Assembly: GCF_025141935.1 (NCBI RefSeq)
Contig: NZ_CP081120.1
Coordinates: 434,001-498,000 of the forward strand
Reading direction: 5' to 3'
Source: Sulfitobacter sp. S190
GTDB taxonomy: Bacteria > Pseudomonadota > Alphaproteobacteria > Rhodobacterales > Rhodobacteraceae
DNA: 64,000 nucleotides
Shown here: positions 1-8,708 of the stretch, in pieces
Layout of the letters: each line of letters opens with the position of its first letter
Numbering within the stretch: the stretch's first letter is position 1
Notes under the pieces: model-generated
Seen by the model: only the letters and a program-made list of their open reading frames with translations
The model's database searches: none
What the model was told of the DNA's origin: nothing
Program-made: the position numbers and the translations under genes

Positions 1-45
1 GCGGTATTTGCGGGCAAGCACGCGGTAGGCGGCGGGTTCTGTCAT
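1..45 (-). CDS. dnaX: DNA polymerase III gamma/tau subunit, N-terminal 15 codons (partial)
   Basis: The gene runs off the left edge of the window. Only the first 15 codons are present and they read MTEPAAYRVLARKYR. This matches the usual opening of alphaproteobacterial DnaX, the clamp-loader ATPase of the replicative polymerase. The Walker motifs lie outside the window, so the call rests on this opening and on the nearby SRP RNA gene, a neighbour often seen next to dnaX. The ATG is at 43-45 on the minus strand. Confidence 0.75.
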   Translation of the reverse strand, partial: MTEPAAYRVLARKYR

Positions 46-95
46 GGCGGCTTTCGCTGGCGGATGTGGGGGCGGATTCGGATGCAGCCCCTAGG

Positions 96-458
96 CTAGA
101 GCATCCAGAGGATACCGCCAACCGCAATGCTCCCCAGTGCGAAGATCGTGGCGAGCAATTTCATGCGCCGTGTCGGTTGGGCGTGGGTTTCGGTTTCGGA
201 CAGCCGGTTAAGTGTGGCGCAGGCGGCGTCCTGTGCGGCCCAGAAGATATAGACGGCGGTGACCACGAAAATCGAGGCGACGGCCTTGGCGGCCCATGTC
301 GGTTCGAAGGCACCGAACACGGCCTTGAGGCCCACGGCCACGGCAAGCGAGGCCATGCCCGTGCGCATCCAGCCCGCAAAAGTGCGCTCATTGGCCAGTA
401 CAGTGCGGTCTTCGGCCCAGTCGGTGCGGTCCTGGGCGAGGTCATTTTTGTTTCCCAT
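96..458 (-). CDS. DUF202 family inner-membrane protein
   Basis: This encodes 120 residues. The N-terminal part is charged and contains the DUF202 signature: a run of D/E-R repeats followed by ANERTFAGWMRTG at about residues 22-34. Three hydrophobic segments follow at about 32-50, 56-74 and 100-119, so it should be a small inner-membrane protein with a cytoplasmic N-terminus. The family (YidH-like) has no established biochemical role. It diverges from the zinc peptidase gene at 512, leaving a short shared upstream region. The length is normal for the family. Confidence 0.8.
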   Translation of the reverse strand: MGNKNDLAQDRTDWAEDRTVLANERTFAGWMRTGMASLAVAVGLKAVFGAFEPTWAAKAVASIFVVTAVYIFWAAQDAACATLNRLSETETHAQPTRRMKLLATIFALGSIAVGGILWML

Positions 459-511
459 TGAACTTATGTGGGGCGGTTGCGTTAATCTGGCAAGCGAAAG
501 GGAGAAATGAC

Positions 512-1357
512 ATGCGGCTTAGGGGGATTCGGCGCAGCCGGAATGTGGAGGTCCGGCGGGGCGGTCGGGGTGGACGTGGCGGCCGTGCGGGTGGTCTGGG
601 CATCGTTGGCATCATCGTTGTGTTGGCCATCGGATATTTCACCGGCATCGATGTGTCGCCCCTGTTGCAGGGGGGCAGCGCGCCACAGACCCAGACCAGC
701 CGAGGCGTGACAGAGGCCGACGCGGCCGCGACGCAGTTCAGTGCGCAGGTTCTGGCCACGACCGAGGATGTCTGGACGCAGGTGTTCCGCGAGCAGTTGG
801 ACCGTGAATACGTGCCGCCCAAGCTGGTGGTGTTCAGCGGTGTCACGCAAAGCCCCTGCGGCAATGCGAGCGGGGCCACCGGACCTTTCTATTGCTCGGC
901 CGACGACAAGGCGTATCTCGATACCCAGTTTTTCACGGCGCTAGACCGTCAGATGGGGGCCGGTGGCGATTTTGCCGCCGCTTATGTCATTGCCCATGAA
1001 GTCGCCCACCACGTGCAGAATCAGTTGGGCATCCTGCCGCAGGTCAATGCCGCCCGCCAACGGTCCAGCACGGTGGAGGCCAATGCGCTGACCGTGCGGT
1101 TGGAGTTGATGGCGGACTGTCTGTCGGGCGTTTGGGCACGCAATGTGCAGGGCCTGATGGAGCGCGGTGATCTTGACGAGGCGCTGAATGCGGCGCGCAA
1201 GATCGGGGATGACTATCTGCAACGTCAGGCGGGCCGTGTGCCGCAGCCCCATACGTTTACGCACGGCACGTCGGAACAGCGCGCGCGGTGGTTCGGGCGG
1301 GGCTATGACACGGGTCAGGTGGGCCAGTGCGATACGTTTGACGCACAGCGCCTGTAA
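512..1357 (+). CDS. Neutral zinc metallopeptidase (YpfJ/KPN_02809 type)
   Basis: This encodes 281 residues. I chose the ATG at 512 because an AAAGGGAGAA ribosome site sits just upstream. An in-frame start at 458 would add 18 residues without a ribosome site. The N-terminus is very Arg/Gly-rich, followed by one membrane anchor at about residues 28-44. The catalytic zinc motif HEVAHH is at 162-167, and a later ELMAD segment can supply the third ligand. This is the known layout of the putative neutral zinc metallopeptidase family, in which the protease domain faces the periplasm. The substrate is unknown. Confidence 0.88.
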   Translation: MRLRGIRRSRNVEVRRGGRGGRGGRAGGLGIVGIIVVLAIGYFTGIDVSPLLQGGSAPQTQTSRGVTEADAAATQFSAQVLATTEDVWTQVFREQLDREYVPPKLVVFSGVTQSPCGNASGATGPFYCSADDKAYLDTQFFTALDRQMGAGGDFAAAYVIAHEVAHHVQNQLGILPQVNAARQRSSTVEANALTVRLELMADCLSGVWARNVQGLMERGDLDEALNAARKIGDDYLQRQAGRVPQPHTFTHGTSEQRARWFGRGYDTGQVGQCDTFDAQRL

Positions 1358-1412
1358 GACCGTTTGAAGGGGGGCGCGTTGCGCTGCCCTTCAGGGGTGT
1401 CGGTTGTGAGAA

Positions 1413-1541
1413 ACCTTTGTCGGGGCGATGTGCTTTCCTGCGCAAAATACCGGATATGGTTTGGGACAGGGGTGTGATGGCCCCTTTCGGTATCTTTTCT
1501 TTAAAAAGACCCTGTCGGGGCGACGCGCTTTGCTTTGCAAA
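1413..1541. repeat. Imperfect direct repeat pair flanking the ffs downstream region
   Basis: Two related units of about 33 bases lie at 1413-1446 and 1509-1541. Both share the core TGTCGGGGCGAYGYGCTTT followed by a TGCxxAA-type end. The second unit overlaps the hairpin that probably ends the SRP RNA transcript. I see no coding potential. It may be a duplicated terminator-like element. Confidence 0.45.
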
Positions 1542-1545
1542 GCGC
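1501..1545 (-). terminator. Probable terminator of the SRP RNA gene
   Basis: Read on the minus strand, the region just after ffs contains an 8-bp stem (AAGCGCTTTG-type arms at about 1525-1545), then a short GC segment and a TCTTTTTAA run at 1501-1510. This is consistent with intrinsic termination of ffs. Confidence 0.5.
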
Positions 1546-1551
1546 TTGGGT

Positions 1552-1644
1552 GAGAGATTGATAACGACCCAAGCGGGACTCGTTACGGCTGCTTCCTTCC
1601 GGATCTGACCGGGTTGGCGAGGCGCCTGCCCGCACCAACCTCTC
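1552..1644 (-). ncRNA. ffs: Signal recognition particle RNA (bacterial small type, 4.5S)
   Basis: On the minus strand this contains the invariant SRP RNA core GGTCAGATCCGGAAGGAAGC. The ends pair: GAGAGGTTG at the 5' end with CAATCTCTC at the 3' end gives nine continuous pairs including one G-U. That defines a molecule of about 93 nt, normal for small bacterial SRP RNA. It binds Ffh, whose gene is at 36684-38183 in this window, to target membrane proteins for co-translational insertion. Confidence 0.93.
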
Positions 1645-1651
1645 GACCGCT

Positions 1652-1680
1652 GATATAGGCAAAGCGGCGCGGTGATGCAA
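1652..1680 (-). promoter_or_regulatory. Promoter of ffs
   Basis: On the minus strand there is TTGCAT (1675-1680), a 17-base spacer and TATATC (1652-1657). The first base of the SRP RNA lies 7 bases after the -10 element. Spacing and position fit a sigma-70-type promoter. Confidence 0.7.
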
Positions 1681-1682
1681 GA

Positions 1683-3500
1683 TCACAGGATGACCTGAAG
1701 GCGCGCAAATCCATTTTCCGTCATGCCCTGCACAGAGGGCGCCAGATGGGCGATGTCGCTAAAATGGGCCTGTGCCTGCGGACTGATGTCCATATGCACG
1801 GGCCGGGCGCCCAAGGCGGCAAAGGACCAAGGCACCGCGCCTGACCACGGATCGGCGGGGTCGGTGCGCAGAACGAACGCCAGCGCGCGCGGCAGATCGC
1901 CCAGATCATGGTGCAGGATATCGTCCAGCGCGCAGCCGGGATAATTGCCACCGCCCGCCACACGGAACTGCGTGGTCAGCAGGGCAAAGCGGTCGTCGTC
2001 GCGCAAGGGGATGCCGTTGCACATCATGTCGCCGATCCGTTCGCCGGGTTTGCGCGACAGGTCGATCCGGTAGCGCAGGCCGAAGATCGTGTCGTACTGG
2101 AAAGCGGGAACATCGGGGTTGAGCAGCGGCTGGCTTTCGTCGCGCGGCTGGATTGTGTGGAACAGGCTGGCGCTGTGTTCGAGCCATTCGCGCACGGCGT
2201 GGCCGCTGGTCCGCACGCACATCAGCTGGTCGTTGAACGGCACGAGCCCCGCGATGTGGCGGCGGCGCACGACACCCGGCGCGATCTGCACATAGTTTTC
2301 CGGCCCGTCGCGCCCACCCGTCCCGTGTGCGGCGGTGGCAGCAATGATCGGCAGGCCGCCGAGCGAATTCTCAAGCCCCTGTTGCTGCGCCAGCAGGTGC
2401 ATCGCGCGGGCAATCAGGCGCTGTGTGGGGGCAGGGGTCAGCAACGAAAAGCAACTGTGCAGCGTTTCACCGATCTGGGCGACGGGTTCTTCCAGCGCGC
2501 GTTGGGTTGCGATGTGTGCGGGCGTGCAGATCGCCGAGACATCCGGATCAGGCGGCGTGTGCAGGTGTTGCGGGCGCAGGGCGCTCTGGGCCGTGGCGAT
2601 TTGCCAGCCACCCTGCGGCCCGCGCTGCATTTCGATGTCGATGAGCCCCAGATCGGAGCCGTTGTGTCCGGGCATCACCGCGGGCACCCCGGCAAGCGTG
2701 CCGCCTTCGCTGTCGATGCCGATGCGTTTTTCGTAGGTGAGCGACGGCAGGCGGCGGTGGGTGTGGCCGATGATCATGGCATCGACCGTGTTGGTCTGGG
2801 CGATGGCCAGCGCCCCGCGCAGGCGTGGTTCTTCGGTTGCGCCATAGCCCGCGCCCATGTGGGCCAGCACGATGATGATATCCGCGCCGCGGGTGCGCAG
2901 GTGCGCGCTGGCCTTGCGTACGAACGGGCCAGGATCCTCGATTTCGAGAGCCGCCCCGAGGTGGTGACGGTGCCAGTTCGCGGTTTCCTGCGGCAGCACC
3001 GACAACAGACCGATACGCAGCGGCGCGTCGGGGTGCCCGTCGAGCGGCACGTCGATCAACGCGCTCGATTCCAGCGGGGTCAGGTCAACACCGCTCAGAT
3101 TGGAGGTCAGGATGGGCATGCCGAGCCGTCCGGCAAGGGCGGCAAGATAGGGTTGGCCGTGGTCGAAGTCGTGATTGCCGACACCCACGGCCGTATAGCG
3201 CAGGTGGTTGAACGTATCGACGATGCAGTTGGGTTCGGATGGGTCCGCCTGTGCCAGCCACGTGGCCAGCGGCGTGCCCTGAAACGTATCGCCGTTGTCG
3301 AACAGGACACACGCGCGTCCGTCCTCTATCGCTTCGTGGCGGGCCTGCGCGATCAGGTGGGCGAGCCCGGCAAGCCCCGTGCCGGGAGCCGGTTGGTCCT
3401 TGATGTAGTCATGCGCCAGCATCGTTCCGTGCAGATCCGTCGTCGCCAGCACCCGAAGTCGGGCGCGCGCGGTCGGGGCGTTGGGATCGGCATGCAGCAT
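1683..3500 (-). CDS. 5'-nucleotidase / 2',3'-cyclic phosphodiesterase-like metallophosphatase
   Basis: This encodes 605 residues with the two-domain layout of UshA/CpdB enzymes. The N-terminal calcineurin-type metallophosphatase domain shows TTDLHGTM (residues about 20-27), NGDTFQG, GNHDFDHG and GHTHRR metal-binding motifs. The C-terminal half is the 5'-nucleotidase substrate domain. Family members hydrolyse nucleotides or cyclic nucleotides, normally in the periplasm. This protein has no visible signal peptide: it begins MLHADPNAPTARARLRVL and goes straight into the catalytic fold. It is therefore either cytoplasmic or the start is misplaced. It diverges from nudC. Confidence 0.85.
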   Translation of the reverse strand: MLHADPNAPTARARLRVLATTDLHGTMLAHDYIKDQPAPGTGLAGLAHLIAQARHEAIEDGRACVLFDNGDTFQGTPLATWLAQADPSEPNCIVDTFNHLRYTAVGVGNHDFDHGQPYLAALAGRLGMPILTSNLSGVDLTPLESSALIDVPLDGHPDAPLRIGLLSVLPQETANWHRHHLGAALEIEDPGPFVRKASAHLRTRGADIIIVLAHMGAGYGATEEPRLRGALAIAQTNTVDAMIIGHTHRRLPSLTYEKRIGIDSEGGTLAGVPAVMPGHNGSDLGLIDIEMQRGPQGGWQIATAQSALRPQHLHTPPDPDVSAICTPAHIATQRALEEPVAQIGETLHSCFSLLTPAPTQRLIARAMHLLAQQQGLENSLGGLPIIAATAAHGTGGRDGPENYVQIAPGVVRRRHIAGLVPFNDQLMCVRTSGHAVREWLEHSASLFHTIQPRDESQPLLNPDVPAFQYDTIFGLRYRIDLSRKPGERIGDMMCNGIPLRDDDRFALLTTQFRVAGGGNYPGCALDDILHHDLGDLPRALAFVLRTDPADPWSGAVPWSFAALGARPVHMDISPQAQAHFSDIAHLAPSVQGMTENGFARLQVIL

Positions 3501-3632
3501 GGAAAAGCGGTTCTTCTACCTGTGGTTGGTAAAGACATGCCACAGCGCGCCGGGGGCGGCAATATCATCCGTTTGGCTGGCCTTGGCGCAGGCGAGCGGC
3601 TACATCGCGAAATGAACAGGGTGGGACTTGGT

Positions 3633-4601
3633 ATGAGAATTGCGGAAAATGTGACGTTCGGGGGGTCCGGGCTGGACCGTGCAGGCGATATTCGCGGCGA
3701 TGCGCAGGCGCTTGCGGCGGCGCGGCGCGATCCGGCAGCCACCACGATGGTGCTGTGGCGGGGCAAGCCGCTGATCTCGATGGACAGGCCGGCGCATCTG
3801 GCGCGCATCGCGCTGGACCATCCCGCGCTGGCCGGTGCCCGCGATCCCGCGATCCTGCTGGGCCGCGAGGACGGCGCCCCGGTTTTCGCAAGCGACCTGT
3901 CGCACTGGACGCCCGAAGGGTTGGACGAAAGCGCCTTGGGCGGATTCCTTGACCCCAGCGAGCAGCGCCATCCCGATCTGCCCGACACGCTGGCCTTTGC
4001 CGAATTGCGACGTGTGATGACGTGGCTGAACCCGCGGGATGCCGAGCTTGCCGCGACGGGCAAGGCCGTGTGGGGCTGGCACGCCACCCACCGGTTCTGC
4101 GCCCGCTGCGGCAGCGACAGCGACATGGCCGAGGGCGGATGGCAGCGCCGCTGCCCCAGCTGTGGCGCATCGCATTTTCCGCGCACCGATCCGGTTGTCA
4201 TCATGTTGATTACGCACGGGAATTCGGTGCTTGTCGGGCGTTCCCCCGGCTGGCCGGACGGAATGTATTCGCTGCTGGCCGGTTTCGTGGAACCCGGCGA
4301 GACGCTGGAGGCCGCCGTGCGCCGCGAGGTGATGGAAGAGGCGGGGGTGCAGGTTGGCGAAGTCGGCTATCTGGCGAGCCAGCCCTGGCCGTTTCCCGCG
4401 TCCCTGATGATGGGGTGTTGGGGCCGTGCCACCAGCCGCGATATCACGATCGACCCCGCCGAGATCGAGGATGCCCGCTGGATCAGCCGCGAGGAGATGA
4501 TGGAGATTTCGGCCGGCGATCACGCCACCATCCTGCCCGCCCGCAAAGGCGCGATTGCACAATTTTTGATTGAAAACTGGCTTGCGGATCGACTGGATTA
4601 G
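3633..4601 (+). CDS. nudC: NAD+ diphosphatase (Nudix hydrolase NudC)
   Basis: This encodes 322 residues and cleaves NAD(H) to NMN(H) and AMP; members of the family also remove NAD caps from RNA. Visible features are a zinc ribbon (Cys156, Cys159, Cys174, Cys177), a full Nudix box at about 217-239 (GFVEPGETLEAAVRREVMEE), and the NudC-specific SQPWPFP at 249-255. The ATG at 3633 is preferred (GGTGGGA upstream) over the ATG at 3612, which would add seven residues. The reading frame stays open far upstream through the antisense of the nucleotidase gene, which is not coding on this strand. Confidence 0.93.
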   Translation: MRIAENVTFGGSGLDRAGDIRGDAQALAAARRDPAATTMVLWRGKPLISMDRPAHLARIALDHPALAGARDPAILLGREDGAPVFASDLSHWTPEGLDESALGGFLDPSEQRHPDLPDTLAFAELRRVMTWLNPRDAELAATGKAVWGWHATHRFCARCGSDSDMAEGGWQRRCPSCGASHFPRTDPVVIMLITHGNSVLVGRSPGWPDGMYSLLAGFVEPGETLEAAVRREVMEEAGVQVGEVGYLASQPWPFPASLMMGCWGRATSRDITIDPAEIEDARWISREEMMEISAGDHATILPARKGAIAQFLIENWLADRLD

Positions 4602-4652
4602 CTAGAAAATGCCGCTCAATAATGAAAAATCTGGGCAACATGCGGGTCAGCA

Positions 4653-5120
4653 ATGAAATTCTCTACCAAGGAAGACATCGAAGCACCGATTGATGCGGTT
4701 TTCGACATGCTGAGCGAATTCGAAAACTTCGAGCGGTCTGCCATGCGCCGGGGGGCCGAGGTACAGCGGGTCGATACGCTGAGCGCGCCGGGCGTGGGCA
4801 TGATGTGGCAGGTGGTGTTCGATCTACGCGGCAAGAAGCGTGATCTGGAAATCGAGTTGATCACCTACGACCGGCCCGGCGAGATGGTGTTCGAATGTAC
4901 GTCGCAGGGTTTGATGTGCCTGATGTCGATCGAATGCATGGCCCTGTCGCGCAGCCGCACCCGTGCGATGATCGCGCTGGATATCAAGCCGCTGAACCTG
5001 TCGGCGCGGTTGCTGGTGCAATCGCTGAAGCTGGCCAAGACGTCGCTCACGAAGAAATACAAACTGCGGGTGGCGGAATACGCCAAGACGCTGGAAGACC
5101 GCTACAACCGCACCGCCTGA
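4653..5120 (+). CDS. SRPBCC family protein
   Basis: This encodes 155 residues. The opening KFSTKEDIEAPIDAVFDMLS is typical of the START/Bet v 1-like SRPBCC fold (a beta strand, then a helix containing the PxxxVFxxL pattern), with alternating strands and a long C-terminal helix. Proteins of this fold bind hydrophobic ligands, but nothing here identifies the ligand. It follows nudC by 51 bases on the same strand and converges on pheA. Confidence 0.75.
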   Translation: MKFSTKEDIEAPIDAVFDMLSEFENFERSAMRRGAEVQRVDTLSAPGVGMMWQVVFDLRGKKRDLEIELITYDRPGEMVFECTSQGLMCLMSIECMALSRSRTRAMIALDIKPLNLSARLLVQSLKLAKTSLTKKYKLRVAEYAKTLEDRYNRTA

Positions 5121-5125
5121 AAGCG

Positions 5126-5980
5126 CTAGGCCGGAATGTCCCAGCGGCCCGGATGTGCCGGGTAAACGCCCAGAATATCGAGCATATTGGTGAAATATCC
5201 CAGTTCGTCCAGCGCGCGTTTGACCGCCGGATCGTCGGGATGCCCTTCGATGTCAGCGTAGAACTGCGTCGCGGTGAAGGACCCGCCCACCATATAGCTC
5301 TCGAGCTTGGTCATGTTCACACCGTTGGTGGCAAAGCCGCCCATCGCCTTGTAGAGCGCGGCGGGGATGTTGCGCACTTCGAAGACGAAGGTGGTCATCA
5401 TGCGGTCACCGCGGCGGGTGTTGTCGATGTCAGGCGCCATCAGCAGAAATCGGGTGGTGTTGTGGTCGAGATCCTCGATCCCGTCGGCGAGCACGTCGAG
5501 TCCGTGAATCTGCGCGGCGACCGCGCTGGCCAGCACGCCCTGATCGGCGGCACCGCCCGCAGCCAGCTCTTCGGCGGCACCGGCGCTGTCAGCGGCCGCT
5601 TCCCACGTGATGCCACGCGCTTCGAGAAAACTGCGGGCCTGCGGCAAGAGCACCAGATGCGCGCGCACATGTTTGATCTGGTCCAGAGTAACGCCGGGTT
5701 TTGCCATCAGCGCAATGCGCACCCGCACAAACGCCTCTTCGATGATGTGCATACCGCTTTGGGGCAACAGCCGGTGAATATCGGCAACGCGCCCGTAGGT
5801 GGTATTTTCGACCGGAAGCATGGCCAGATCGGCCCGCCCTTCGCGCACGGCCCGCAGCACACCTTCGAATGTGGCGCAGGGCACCGGAATACCGTCTGGC
5901 CGTGCCTGCAGGCAGGCTTCGTGGCTATAGGCACCCATGGCCCCCTGAAAGGCGATGCGCGGGGCTTTGTTCGCACTCAT
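5126..5980 (-). CDS. pheA: Prephenate dehydratase
   Basis: This encodes 284 residues and converts prephenate to phenylpyruvate in phenylalanine synthesis. It has a catalytic domain with the TTRF motif at 175-178 and a C-terminal ACT domain. The start at 5980 has AAAGGA eight bases upstream; the longer open frame to 6706 runs antisense to the cytochrome gene and is rejected. It is the stand-alone monofunctional form. The chorismate mutase is a separate small gene at 35431. In the ACT domain the usual ESRP phenylalanine-binding motif reads ESYM (227-230), so feedback control may differ from that in enteric enzymes. Confidence 0.93.
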   Translation of the reverse strand: MSANKAPRIAFQGAMGAYSHEACLQARPDGIPVPCATFEGVLRAVREGRADLAMLPVENTTYGRVADIHRLLPQSGMHIIEEAFVRVRIALMAKPGVTLDQIKHVRAHLVLLPQARSFLEARGITWEAAADSAGAAEELAAGGAADQGVLASAVAAQIHGLDVLADGIEDLDHNTTRFLLMAPDIDNTRRGDRMMTTFVFEVRNIPAALYKAMGGFATNGVNMTKLESYMVGGSFTATQFYADIEGHPDDPAVKRALDELGYFTNMLDILGVYPAHPGRWDIPA

Positions 5981-6109
5981 CTCGTCGGTCCTTTCGAAAA
6001 ACTGTGAATGGGGGCGTTTGGTCGCGGTAACTACACCTTGCCTGTTGGAAGGGAAAGCAATAGATACCGCTCCAAATCGACACGAACAACGCAAAGTGAT
6101 GGACCCCCG

Positions 6110-6610
6110 ATGGATACAATGATGGTTACCAAAGTTGCCGCTGGCGTTCTGGGCGCGTGGCTTGTTCTGCTGCTGGGCAAATGGGCCGGCGAGGAAATGT
6201 ATCACGCCGAACTGCATGGCGAGCCGTCCTATTCGATCGAAGTGGCGTCGGATGAGCCCGAAGAAGAGGTCGAAGAGGTGCCGTTCGAAGAACTGATGGC
6301 CGCCGCCGACATCGACGATGGTGCAAAAGTGTTCCGCAAATGCTCTGCCTGCCACAAGGTCGAGCCCGGCGCGAATGGCGCTGGTCCCTATCTGCACGGT
6401 GTTGTCGGCCGCGATATCGCTACCGCCGACGGCTTCAGCTACTCCGGTGCCCTGTCCGAAAAGGACGGTGAATGGGATGTGGCCGCACTCAACGGCTTTC
6501 TTGAAAAGCCATCCGACTGGGCACCCGGTACGTCGATGGGTTTCAGCGGTTTGAACAAGCCCGAGGACCGCGCCAACGTCATCGCCTATCTCGACAGCCT
6601 GGACGACTGA
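6110..6610 (+). CDS. Membrane-anchored cytochrome c (CycM / c552 type)
   Basis: This encodes 166 residues. An N-terminal membrane anchor (about 6-23) is followed by an acidic linker rich in Glu (49-62) and a class I cytochrome c domain. Heme attachment is CSACH at 78-82 and the likely axial methionine is Met143 in a TSMGFSGL segment. This layout matches the membrane-bound c552/CycM of Paracoccus, which carries electrons from the bc1 complex to terminal oxidases. The start at 6110 was chosen because the upstream frame is non-conserved in style and the anchor begins right after this Met. A terminator follows. Confidence 0.9.
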   Translation: MDTMMVTKVAAGVLGAWLVLLLGKWAGEEMYHAELHGEPSYSIEVASDEPEEEVEEVPFEELMAAADIDDGAKVFRKCSACHKVEPGANGAGPYLHGVVGRDIATADGFSYSGALSEKDGEWDVAALNGFLEKPSDWAPGTSMGFSGLNKPEDRANVIAYLDSLDD

Positions 6611-6640
6611 TCCACCGCGATCTGTGACAGAATTGCCAAA

Positions 6641-6665
6641 GGCCGCCCTTCGGGGCGGTCTTTTT
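6641..6665 (+). terminator. Rho-independent terminator after cytochrome c gene
   Basis: An 8-bp GC stem (GGCCGCCC / GGGCGGTC) closed by a TTCG tetraloop is followed by five T residues at 6661-6665. Confidence 0.9.
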
Positions 6666-6782
6666 GCATATTGCGGCGTCATTTCGGCAAGATCACAGAG
6701 TTGCAACTTGTCACTTGGCCCGCGCCGCCTTTAGCCTACATTTTCCGGAACCCGTTCGGTCAAATGCCTAAAGGAGCCTCTT

Positions 6783-8699
6783 ATGATGCAGCCCCGTGCC
6801 CAAACCCTGCCCCGGTCCAGACCGCTTTGGTCGGGTCTCATGGTTCTTGCCGCCGCTGTCGGGATCGGCACAGCGGCAGCCGCAGACGGACACGAGACCA
6901 TCATCGAGAGCCACGGGTATTCGTTTTACGGGGATCTGAAGTATCCCGCGGATTACACCCATTTCGACTATGTGAACCCCGATGCCCCGAAGGGCGGTGA
7001 GATTTCGCTGCCCTTCGTGGGCACGCTTGATTCGATGAACCCCTATTCGGGCAAGGGGCGCGCGCATCTGTTTTCGATCTTTGCCTACGAGAGCCTTTTG
7101 GGCGAATCGCCCGCGCAGGACGGTCTGCCCGCCGATGTTTACGGCGAGGCCTATTGCCTGCTGTGCGAAACGCTGGAGTACCCCGAGGACAAATCCTGGG
7201 TGCAGTTCAATATGCGCAAGGACGCGACGTTTTCGGACGGCACGCCCGTCACGGCGCATGACATCGCGTTTTCGCACAACCTGCTGCTGGACGAGGGGCT
7301 GCAATCCTACGCCAATGCGGTGCGCAAGCGCATCCCCAAGGTCGAGGTCATCGACGACCACACGATCAAGTTCTATTTCGCGGAAGGCATTTCGCGGCGC
7401 AGCCTGATCGAACAGGTGGGCGGCGTGCCGGTGTGGCCGTCGAAGTGGATGAAGGAAAACGGTGTCGGTCTGAAGGACAGCTGGCTCGACAGCCCTCCGG
7501 GGTCGGGGGCCTATGTCATTTCGGATGTCGATCTGAGCCGCAACATCACGCTGACCCGCAACCCCGATTACTGGGGCAAGGACCTGCCGATCAACAAGGG
7601 GCGTTTCAACTTCGACACGATCCGGCTCGAGATCATCAGCGACGATACCGCGTCTTTCGAGGCCTTCAAATCCGGGCTCTATACCTTCCGCCGCGAGGGT
7701 GACTCCAAGAAATGGGCGGCGGGATACGAGTTCCCGAAGGTGACCAACGGCTTCATCAAGAAGGAAGAATTGCTCGACGGGTCGCCCCCCACGCCTTCGG
7801 GGGTGATCTTCAACCTTGGCCGCGAGGTGCTGCAGGACCGTGACGTGCGCAAGGCCATTTCGCTGATGTTCAACTTCGAATGGACCAACGAATCCCTGCA
7901 ATACGGATTGTTCGAGCAGCGCACGTCGTTTTCCGAAGGCACTCCCGTGATGGCACAGGGCGTGCCGGAAGGGGCCGAGCTGGAAATATTGACGTCGCTG
8001 GGTGATCTGGCGCCGCCGGACATGCTGAGCGATGAGGTAGTGATGCCGCACACCTCCAGCGCCGCGCGCCTGCTGGACCGTCGCAACGCGCGTGCGGCGC
8101 AGAAACTGCTCGACGATGCGGGATGGGAAGTGGTGAACGGCCAGCGCCAGAAGGACGGCAAGCCGCTCAAGCTGAGCTTCCTGTTCAATTCGACCGCGTC
8201 CCCGACCGTCACGGCGGCAATCGAGAATTTCGTGTCCAACCTGACGTCCATCGGCATTGATGTCGCGTTGGAGAAAGTCGACAGTTCGCAATACACCACC
8301 CGCGAGCGGGCCCGCGATTATGACATGGTTTATGATGCCTATGCCGCGTTTCTGGGCACGGGCACGGGTCTGGCCCAATACTATGGATCAGAGGCGGCGG
8401 AATATTCGCTGTTCAACCCCGCCGGATTGGCCAGCCCGATGGTCGATGCGATCATCGAGGCATCGCTGGCGGCAGAAACCCGCGAGGAAGAGCAGGCGGC
8501 CATGACCGCGCTGGACCGTGCGCTGCGCTATGAATTCTTCATGATCCCGATGTGGTACAACCCTGTGACATGGGTGGTTTATTACGATCAGTACAACCAC
8601 CCCGAAACCCAACCGCCATATGCCACTGGTCATCTCGACTACTGGTGGTATGACGAAGAAAAGGCGCAAAAACTGCGCGACGCAGGCGTGTTGAGGTAA
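6783..8699 (+). CDS. yejA: Oligopeptide ABC transporter substrate-binding protein (YejA)
   Basis: This encodes 638 residues. An N-terminal signal peptide (hydrophobic segment about 17-35 ending in an AAA-type cleavage site) precedes a family 5 solute-binding fold. The opening HGYSFYGDLKYP and the DAPKGGE segment are characteristic of YejA. It should capture oligopeptides in the periplasm and deliver them to YejB/YejE. The ATG has AAGGAG upstream at 6771-6776. It is the first gene of yejABEF, with yejB starting 9 bases after its stop. Confidence 0.93.
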   Translation: MMQPRAQTLPRSRPLWSGLMVLAAAVGIGTAAAADGHETIIESHGYSFYGDLKYPADYTHFDYVNPDAPKGGEISLPFVGTLDSMNPYSGKGRAHLFSIFAYESLLGESPAQDGLPADVYGEAYCLLCETLEYPEDKSWVQFNMRKDATFSDGTPVTAHDIAFSHNLLLDEGLQSYANAVRKRIPKVEVIDDHTIKFYFAEGISRRSLIEQVGGVPVWPSKWMKENGVGLKDSWLDSPPGSGAYVISDVDLSRNITLTRNPDYWGKDLPINKGRFNFDTIRLEIISDDTASFEAFKSGLYTFRREGDSKKWAAGYEFPKVTNGFIKKEELLDGSPPTPSGVIFNLGREVLQDRDVRKAISLMFNFEWTNESLQYGLFEQRTSFSEGTPVMAQGVPEGAELEILTSLGDLAPPDMLSDEVVMPHTSSAARLLDRRNARAAQKLLDDAGWEVVNGQRQKDGKPLKLSFLFNSTASPTVTAAIENFVSNLTSIGIDVALEKVDSSQYTTRERARDYDMVYDAYAAFLGTGTGLAQYYGSEAAEYSLFNPAGLASPMVDAIIEASLAAETREEEQAAMTALDRALRYEFFMIPMWYNPVTWVVYYDQYNHPETQPPYATGHLDYWWYDEEKAQKLRDAGVLR

Positions 8700-8708
8700 C
8701 AAGACCCC

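Noticed and set aside
1908..4601. Very long plus-strand open frame of 897 codons ending in nudC
   Set aside because: Its first about 575 codons are antisense to the 5'-nucleotidase gene and read as low-complexity Arg/Ala/Gly sequence. Only the last 322 codons are NudC.
6768..8378. Long minus-strand open frame opposite yejA
   Set aside because: It is a GC-rich antisense frame with no recognisable domain; yejA on the plus strand is clearly the gene.
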